Positions 56,733 to 64,000 of a stretch of 64,000 nt of DNA are shown one piece after another (position 1 is the stretch's first letter; each line of letters begins with the position of its first letter). The position numbers were made by a program, and so were the translations under genes. The notes beneath the pieces are model-generated. The model saw only the letters and a program-made list of their open reading frames with translations, was not told the DNA's origin and ran no database searches. This DNA is from Geosiphon pyriformis (Eukaryota; Glomeromycota; Glomeromycetes; Archaeosporales; Geosiphonaceae): contig JAAOMT010000275.1 of NCBI GenBank assembly GCA_016748015.1, forward strand, positions 276,455 through 340,454, written 5' to 3'.

Positions 56733-57707
56733 TATTACTGGAGGTTTTTGGTCTTTTTTCTTGAATGTTGTTAATGTTTGTTTGTTGTTAATTCGCATTT
56801 TTTGAAAGCTAGTAAATCTTCAATAACTGAATTTATCTTCAAATTAACTTCTATAATTTGAATTACTGAGCTTATAAATAAAATAACCAATTTTGTGCCA
56901 GTTACTTTATGTAGTTATATTATAGTAAATGTCAACTTTTTCTTAAGAATTGCTTGTCTGAAAGCTTACAAAAAATATGTAGTTACTTTGCTATAAAAGT
57001 CAACTTTTCTACAGAAATCTTGTCTGTAGGCTACCTTAATAATAATAATAATAAAAATAAAAAAAAATAAAAAAAATATAAAAGATATAGAATTTTGTCA
57101 AGGAAAACGTTTTCTATTCAGACCTGAAGTTACTAACAGATTACTGAAATTGGCAGCTAATTAATTTTAAAACATTAATTGGGTTTTGGGAATTTCAAGT
57201 ATAATAATTAAAAATTTTGGGTTTTTGAATATTTTATTTTTTTTATTTTATTTTTGCAGAAGTGTGTAAGAGATAATTGCTTTTAATTAAGATATTTAAA
57301 GTAAGATAAAATACGTTTTTTTGAAGAGAAAAGCTTTTTTTTTATACAACTTGTTATAGTACTAGTTTATAAACTTGAACTTTTTTCTTTATTATGATTT
57401 TAATAAACTAAAGATATGTTTTAGTGAATTACAAGTTATTTCTATAAACTATTGATTATTTTGGTAAACTATCAATTATTTTGGTAAATTTTAGCAAATT
57501 TTAGCAAATTCTTGAATATTAAATAATTCAAAATATTGTGTAATTTGATCATCTTAATTTTTATAATACAAATCGGATTATTAATTAAATAGTAATATTT
57601 GATAATTTGATTAAATAATAAGTGATAATTGAAGTGATTATTAATATATGCTAATTAATGATAAGGTAATTTTATGCTAGTTAATAGCTAATATTCTACT
57701 GGTAACA
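56733..57707 (-). repeat. 3' LTR of element D
   Basis: The 975-bp LTR starts TATTACTGG and ends CTGGTAACA. Confidence 0.9.
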
Positions 57708-58393
57708 TAATCTTTTCCTCAAGACTAAGCTCTATTAAAGTTTAAGCACTAGCTGTAATATTAAGATAGTATTCAAAATAATCGTGATGATTTGGTCTGA
57801 AAATTGTTGAAATTTCAGTTTTGTAAGTTTGTCAATATATTGAATCTTTATTGGTTAGAGTATTGGATTTTGTAGAATATTTTTACAAGTATTGAATAAG
57901 TTGTAGAGTTTAAGTACTGCTCTAAGTTTGTAGCAAGTGTTTATTGGTTTAGCTGTTGTCTTAAATTCATTGTGAATTTGTTTTTATATAGTTTCTGAAG
58001 TGAGATTTGTTGCTGCAAATTCCAATTTTCGTTTATAAAATGTTCTTCCAATATAAAAATAACTATATATAAGAGTATGTTCATTATTTTGTTCATTAAA
58101 ATACTGTAGAAGTTTTTGTTGTGTTGTGATATTTGGTAAAATGTCAATAAAAGCAAATAAAAAGTTTTCTTTTAATGCTTGCTTTAAAAGTTTTGGTAAT
58201 TGAATTCCAGAATAATTTCTTGTGTTTTTTCTATAAGGGTGGTAATTTTGCAAATTGTTTACTATTGAGACTGTGGTTTTTTTCTAAATGTAATTAATTT
58301 AACTTCTATTAATTGTTATGGATAAGTCAAAAATGTTTTCAAGACTAACATTAATTTTTAGAATATTTGTTGAATGTTTCAGAGAATAAGCAT
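57688..58393 (-). pseudogene. ORF3 of element D
   Basis: ATG at 58393 aligns with that of A; the stop lies 20 bases inside the LTR. At least one frameshift (length not divisible by three) and a TGA at codon 5 break it. The segment 57984-58253 reads YFYIGRTFYKRK in the conserved position. Confidence 0.65.
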
Positions 58394-58561
58394 TATAAAA
58401 TTTGAATAAATAAAAATTTTGTTATAAAGAAAAAAATAAAGAAAGAATTATTTTGAGTATAGAGATTTTATATATTTTTGGTTTGGATTTTTGTTAATTA
58501 TTTTCTATTTATGTTTAACATTTCTATGTTATTTGGAGTAAATACTAATATAATTAATAAA

Positions 58562-59840
58562 TTAAATGTTTAAATTTAGTTGTTGTTCTATTACAATTAT
58601 TGGTTCTAAGTTTTGGAAAATATCTTTAGGATTAATTAATGGAAAGTGTGTATCAATTTGTAGAATTAATAGTTTAAAATTATTTTTGGAATAATAATGT
58701 TTCAATCGATTTCTATGTACAACTTTTGCTAAGACTTTGTTATCAAATCTTAATTTGTATGATTTATTGTCTAGAATTTTGTGAATATAAAATGGTTTAT
58801 CTTATTTATATTCAAATTTTCAACTCCATTGTTTTTCAGTCTTAGTTCTGTGTAAGAAAACTTTGTTTCCAATTGTAAATTCATTGGTGACTAGTGGCAA
58901 TTTGTTGTTATGCTATTCTTTTTGTTAAGCTTTAAAGTGTTTAATATAAATAACTACAATTTGTCATTTTTTTTCTAATGTTCTAAAAAAAGTATAGGTT
59001 TTTTGTTAAAGTGTTTCTTGAAAGTTTTCTTTATTAATTGGTTGCATGGAGTATGTTTCTATAGTTAAATTGATTAATAATATTGCTGTTCTTTCATAGG
59101 TTAAATCAAAAAATGTGTATTTTATGGTATTTTGTTTTATTGTTTTGTATATTAATAATACTAATAAAATAAAAATATCTCATTTCTGCTTAAAATTGGT
59201 TGAAACTTTGGCTAATAATTTATATAATGTTCTATTAAACTATTCTATTAGTTTATATGTTTGTAAATAATAGAATAATAATAGAGGTTGTTTAATGTTG
59301 AATTATTTACAAATTTCTTGTATTAGGTTATTTACAAAATGTGTTCTTTGATCAGATAAGAGTTCAAATGAGCATTCATGTTTACAAATAATGTTTTTGC
59401 AGATAAAATTTGCTACTAATTTGGCATCTGTTTTTTGGATGGTTTTAGCTTTAAACCATTTGGTAAGATAGTCTACTATAACTGCAATATAACAGTTTTC
59501 TTAATTTGTAATAGATAATAGTTCAACTAAATTGATACCAACTCTGTCAAAAAATTGTCCAACTTTGATTGAATTTAAAGATTCAGTAGATCAAATTTTT
59601 TTTCTTTTTTAACAACTATCACATAATTCTATATATTGTTAAATATTTTGATATATATAAGGCCAAAAATAATGTTTTAATATTTGTTGTATTGTGCTGT
59701 CTTTTTTCAGATGTGCTAATAAAAGATCTGTATACATGTTGTATAAGATTGTTTTTTTTTCATATTGTTAGACTAATCTAAATGAATTTGTTGGGTTTTG
59801 GCGGTTTTGATAATAAATTTTGTTGTAGTGTAAGAAATAT
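58562..59840 (-). pseudogene. Integrase of element D
   Basis: Colinear with B 19517-20750; the pol stop TAA is at 58562-58564. The second Asp region (DQRTHFVNN) and core are readable, with many stops. Confidence 0.8.
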
Positions 59841-60430
59841 TATTTGAATTGGTGTTGTAATCAGTGTTTTTCAGCTGAAAACCAATTTTCTGGTATGTTG
59901 AGAGTCTCTAAATATTTTTAATATTGTTTTAGTTTTTAGAATCCATTGTTTTTTTTGTTGATTGTTGTTAAATTAGTGGTTTGTTGGTGTTAATTCTAAT
60001 TTTGTCTTATTTTAGAAAGGCTATTTATATTGGTATATAATTTGCCTAATTTGTGATATACAATATATTTATAGTCTGCTAGAAAATCAGACCATCAGAA
60101 TTGTTTAATGTTAAATTCAGAGTTTTTTTTGTTAAGCCATTTAAGGCCAATATTGTCAGTTATAATGTCAAATTTTTTTCCATTTTTTAAGTATTGTTAA
60201 AAATGTTTAAGAGCTCAGATAACAGCTGCTGCTTCTAATTTAGTTGAACCATATTTTGTTTTTGTAGATTTAAGAGTTCTACTAACATAAACAATAACTT
60301 ATTTATTGCCATTTTCATCCAATTGTAATAAAATGACACCAAAAACTATATGTAAAGCATTAGTAGCTAACTGAAATTTTTTATTAAAATTTAAATATGC
60401 AAAAATTGGAACTGTGGTGAGTTTTTCTTT
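59841..60430 (-). pseudogene. RNase H of element D
   Basis: Aligned with B 20751-21384. The TDAS position reads TNAL-like sequence at about 60355, so the catalytic Asp is lost. The AAAVI segment is at about 60210-60240. Confidence 0.75.
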
Positions 60431-61200
60431 GAGAGTGTCAAATGCTTTTTGTTGAGCTTGTGTTTATTGATATTTCATATTTTTGTTAATCAGATGGTTA
60501 AATAGTTTAGCAATATTAGAGAATTTTTTAATGAATTTTCAGTAATAGAAGATTAATTTTATAAATTCTCTTAGTTCTGTTGTATTTTGGAGAATTTTGA
60601 AATTTTTAACAGCACTAATTGTTTCTGGATTTGTTGGACTTCATTTTTGCTAATAATGTGTTCAAAAAAGATTAAACTTGTTTTTTTAAAGTAATATTTT
60701 TTAATATTTAATTTTAATCTTGCTTTTCATAATCATTAAAAAACTTTTCACAAGTAGATCAAATGGGCTTTAAAACTTGGAAAGTATACATTAGTGTTAT
60801 TCAAGTAAATGACTACTGATTGTTATAAAAATTTTTTATAAACAATATTCATAAGTTACTAAAATGTTGCTAGTATGTTGCAAAGTTCAAATAGCATAAT
60901 ATTGAATTTGTAGTTTTCTTTTTGTGTAATGAATGTTGTTTTAGATTGATTTTTAAGATCTATTTCAACTTGCCAGTATCTGTTTTTCAAGTCTAAAGTT
61001 GAAAAGAACTTGGTTTTTTCTAGAGCATCTAACATGTTGTCGATTTTTGATAAAGAGTATGTATCTCTAATTGTAACACTATTCAATTGTTAGTAGTTTA
61101 CACAGAATTTGATTTTGCTATTTTTTTTTTATAAAAACTACTAATAAGGCTTAAAGATTTTTTGATAGTTGGATAAGACCATTATTAAGCATTTGTTACA
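60431..61200 (-). pseudogene. Reverse transcriptase of element D
   Basis: FSTLDLKNRYWQVEI and LFELCNILATF (60859-61050) are followed by a box reading IYLNN at about 60800. This copy keeps the region deleted in B. Confidence 0.85.
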
Positions 61201-61789
61201 CTTCTTTTCTGATAAATTAGTGTCTGGTAGATGAAACTCAGTAAGCTTGTTAATGTTTTGGTAGAACATCTCCTGTATGAATCTAATGCTGCACAATATT
61301 AGTTTTTTTAAGAGTATTATTGTCTTTAGCAAATATATCAGCATATTCAGCAATTAATTGTTTTAATTGTCTTTGTTGTTGGGATTCTAAGAGACCCATG
61401 TTAATTTGAGAAAGTTTTTCTTCTAGAATATGGTAGTTTTTAGTAGTGAAAATAATGTTTAGATTTAGGAATAAGATATGTTTTACAATTTTAATAAAGT
61501 TAGAAACAATCTGAAAGGTTTTATCTTGAAAGATATTGTTATATATAATTCTAATTTCTAATTTATTTAATAAAATAATGAGGTAGCTATTGAAGTTATA
61601 GAATATAACTCAAAATTTTTTTATTTCTTTTGGAATATAAACATTTGGAATTGAAATTTCATGCTTTAAGCAGATTTGTTCAATTGACCCAAAGATTTGT
61701 TGGATGGTAATAGGCTTTGAGCAAGTGTAGATTTTGTAATATTTTCCAAATAGTAAAATAATAATTGGTTGGAAAAGTCAAAGAATTTG
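61201..61789 (-). pseudogene. Pre-RT linker of element D
   Basis: Aligned with B 21901-22454, including the DNNTLKKTNIVQH-like segment at about 61290-61330. Confidence 0.6.
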
Positions 61790-62220
61790 GTAAAATTTAT
61801 TTTGTGTATTAAAAGCTATATTTATTGAAACTATAAATTGTCCAGTTAAACCAAAACTTTGAGTTTCTCTTTTACTTTTTCTTAATTGTTTTCTATTGTT
61901 AACTGATTGCAAACCTAAAATATTGATTAGAGGTAAATAAATAGCTTGTGCAATTTTTTCAATATGCTCTATTTTGAATGGTTTTTTGGTTTTATTTTGT
62001 AGCATAATGATAATATCTCTAATGTATTCTGTATCTATAACTTCTTCTTTAATATTGATTTTTTTGTTTGTTAATAATAATTGGAAAACAATTTGAACTA
62101 TTGCTCCTAGTAATATTTTAAGAGCAATTTTAAGGTTAATTTTTGTTAACAATTTTGGTTAAAAAACCAGAGTATTTTTCCTAAATATTGTAGATTATAT
62201 TCAGCATTTATTTTATGAGC
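61790..62220 (-). pseudogene. dUTPase domain of element D Pol
   Basis: A 124-codon open part (61778-62152). Motif 1 AEYNLQY, motif 2 VFQLLLTNKKI (degenerate), motif 3 EEVIDTEYIRDIIIML, motif 4 KIAQAIYL and motif 5 SFGLTGQF. Most differences from B are explained by C-to-T or G-to-A changes. Confidence 0.83.
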
Positions 62221-62339
62221 TTTTTCTGACTTAATTTTTTAACCATTATTGTTGAAATATTTAAGTTATATAATTGGTTGATTCTTAATGAAATAGATTG
62301 GAGTTGTTGTAATTTTTTTTTTAACTTAAATTTTTCAAA

Positions 62340-63120
62340 CTCAATTTCCTTTTGATTATTTTTACTGGACAAAAGAATACTAAGAGCATAGTATTCTGAA
62401 CACTATTTGTCATTACAAAGCATTATGTATTCTTTACACAATTGAATGTTTATTTGTTCTAATTATTAAATTTAAGCTTTTTGAATTAGATAAGTGTAAT
62501 TTGTAATTTAGTGATATGTTTTTACTTTATTTTCATAGTTAAATTCAACTAATTTTATAATATACTCAATGTATTTAGCTTTTTTTATTTGGTGGATATC
62601 TTCTCAGATTTCTTAATTAATTAAAATCATGGCCAGTTCATAAATCATTTCAGTATTATGTAAATAATAGTAGAGTTTGTTGAGAGTGCTGTTATATGCT
62701 GCATTGAAAAAGATTTTTCTTTTCACTTTTTCTGTAATTAAAAGTGTATATTGACAGATTTAATTATAGATTTCTCCTCTTATTACAACATCAATTCAGT
62801 TGTATTCTTTTGATAATATTTTTTCACATATAAGATATGAAGTGCTGTTCTATTTTTCACTTTATTTGGAATATTTAAATTATTTTCTATGGCATGTTTT
62901 GCAAAAATAATAAGTGCATGTTTCATATTCTTCTTTTGGGGATATGTATACTCCCATTAATAAAAGCTTTTTGTTGTAGTTTTTACATTTAAATGGAATA
63001 TAAGATGGTTGTTTTTGTGATTCTGGTATAGAGTATTAAACAATATTCTATTTTCTGGTTTTCTCGAAAATCTTTTACTCTGTTTTTCTAGCCCAATTAG
63101 ATGTTGATTTAAGAGTCATA
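62340..63120 (-). pseudogene. Cys-rich module of element D Pol
   Basis: Colinear with B 23020-23760; several Cys codons remain (about 62395-62440 and 62880-62960), others are changed. Confidence 0.65.
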
Positions 63121-63239
63121 TATGTTTTGGTAATTAACATTTCTTTCTTTTCTTCAAATTTAAACACTAGAGCTTTTTCGGATCATTTGTTAAAAATACT
63201 ATATGTAGTAAGTACTTAGGTATTTTGTCTTTAATATGA

Positions 63240-63590
63240 AATTTTCAGTTTTTGGGTTTCCTAATTAAGATTTGTATTGGTCTTGAAAAGCCAATTATTT
63301 CTGACAAGAGCTTAATATTAGAGTATATTCATGACAAAAATTTTAATTGGAATGATAATTCTATCAATAGTAAAGAAAAAATTGTCAATTTTTTTTACTA
63401 GAATTTTTTTCATTCTATTAGCTGTGACAATAACTCTCTGGGCAGACCTGTTAACAGTTCATTGAAGCTGTTGTATTAATTTATAGGTGATAATACTACT
63501 GGCAGATCTATTTTTTAGAATTAATTGAATTGGTTTTTCTTTTACTTCAGTTTTAATATATATTGCTGTAATTGTTTTCTGTTTATTAAC
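63240..63590 (-). pseudogene. Protease of element D
   Basis: The active-site loop at about 63495-63520 reads ILKNRSASS, with the catalytic Asp lost. The second lobe is readable at 63270-63350. Confidence 0.65.
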
Positions 63591-64000
63591 TACTATATTG
63601 CTAAGTAAAGATGGTGTTTTATTGGCTTTAAATTCAAATAAAAATATATTTAAGAGGTTGGCATTTTGGGCATTTTGGGTTAGTGAAATAATATTGTTAA
63701 AAGAATTTAATCTTGGTGCTGCAGCTTTATTTTTAAAAAGTGCAGATTGTTAAAAATCTAGTTTTTCAGCTATTGTTAAATAACTTGGTTAAATATAATA
63801 GTAATTAGGTTTTTGTTGACCAGAATTTCAGAGAACCAATTTGTTGTTTAAATTAATTCTGTTGTTGTTACTTTGAAAGCAATTTTGAGGTGTAAATTGG
63901 TTTTGTTAAACCAATCTTTGAGCAGATATTTGATATTATTAAGTAGATGATAATTAATATTGCTGAATTGGTAGAGATTGTTAATATTGCTGCTGTATTA
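63591..64000 (-). pseudogene. gag C-terminal tail of element D, cut by the window end
   Basis: Asn/Gln-rich sequence matching B about 24201-24625, downstream of the zinc knuckle. The rest lies outside the window. Confidence 0.7.

Larger units (their letters stand above)
56733..64000 (-). mobile_element. Element D, family 1 element running off the window
   Basis: 3' LTR, ORF3, integrase, RNase H, RT, dUTPase, Cys-rich module, protease and the tail of gag follow in minus-strand order, colinear with B 17708 to about 24625. The 5' LTR lies beyond 64000. Decay is heavier than in B. Confidence 0.9.

Noticed and set aside
1-64000. tRNA or rRNA genes
   Set aside because: No cloverleaf-compatible GGTTCGA-type T-arm with matching stems and no rRNA-like conserved block was noticed on either strand.

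Overview
The window is AT-rich (visibly well over 70 percent A+T) eukaryotic DNA made almost entirely of long terminal repeat (LTR) retrotransposons of the Ty3/gypsy group in different states of decay. I see no intact host gene, tRNA, rRNA or CRISPR array. The organism is probably a fungus with a repeat-rich AT-biased genome. My guess is an arbuscular-mycorrhizal (Glomeromycotina) genome, from base composition, element type and the style of one accessory protein. That is inference, not something the sequence proves.

Three related element families can be told apart. Family 1 has LTRs of about 0.97 kb and is represented by copies A, B, D and H, two solo LTRs and one decayed fragment. Family 2 has LTRs of about 0.86 kb (copies F and G). 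Family 3 has LTRs of about 0.64 kb (copy E and one decayed fragment). All LTRs begin TGTTA and end TAACA, the well-preserved insertions have 4-bp target duplications, and all copies with a 5' end have a primer-binding site starting TGGTGCT or TAGTGCT. Families 1 and 2 read gag, CCHC zinc knuckle, aspartic protease, a Cys-rich zinc-ribbon-like module, a dUTPase with its five motifs, reverse transcriptase, RNase H, integrase, then a separate accessory frame (ORF3) whose stop codon lies inside the 3' LTR. Family 3 has the same plan without the dUTPase and with a reduced Cys module.

Layout: 1-1194 is a saturated C-to-T/G-to-A ghost of a family 1 integrase region. 1195-27254 is an LTR-internal-LTR-internal-LTR tandem of two minus-strand family 1 elements (A, then B); A is split by the plus-strand family 3 element E (5958-13550). 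27255-30251 holds a short less AT-rich island, a minus-strand family 3 ghost and unresolved AT-rich DNA. 30252-56481 is a nest: plus-strand element H (family 1, target duplication ATAT) is truncated by minus-strand G (family 2); G's 5' LTR is split by plus-strand F (family 2, duplication CTGT); F's gag region carries two family 1 solo LTRs in opposite orientations. 56733-64000 is minus-strand element D (family 1), which runs off the window.

Every copy is inactivated. Decay is dominated by C-to-T and G-to-A transitions, which give TAA/TAG at Gln codons, TGA/TAG at Trp codons, and Asp/Glu to Asn/Lys at catalytic residues of protease, reverse transcriptase, RNase H and integrase. The best candidate for something undescribed is the shared accessory module set: the dUTPase with its preceding Cys-rich module in the middle of Pol, and the LTR-overlapping ORF3 recognisable in all three families.
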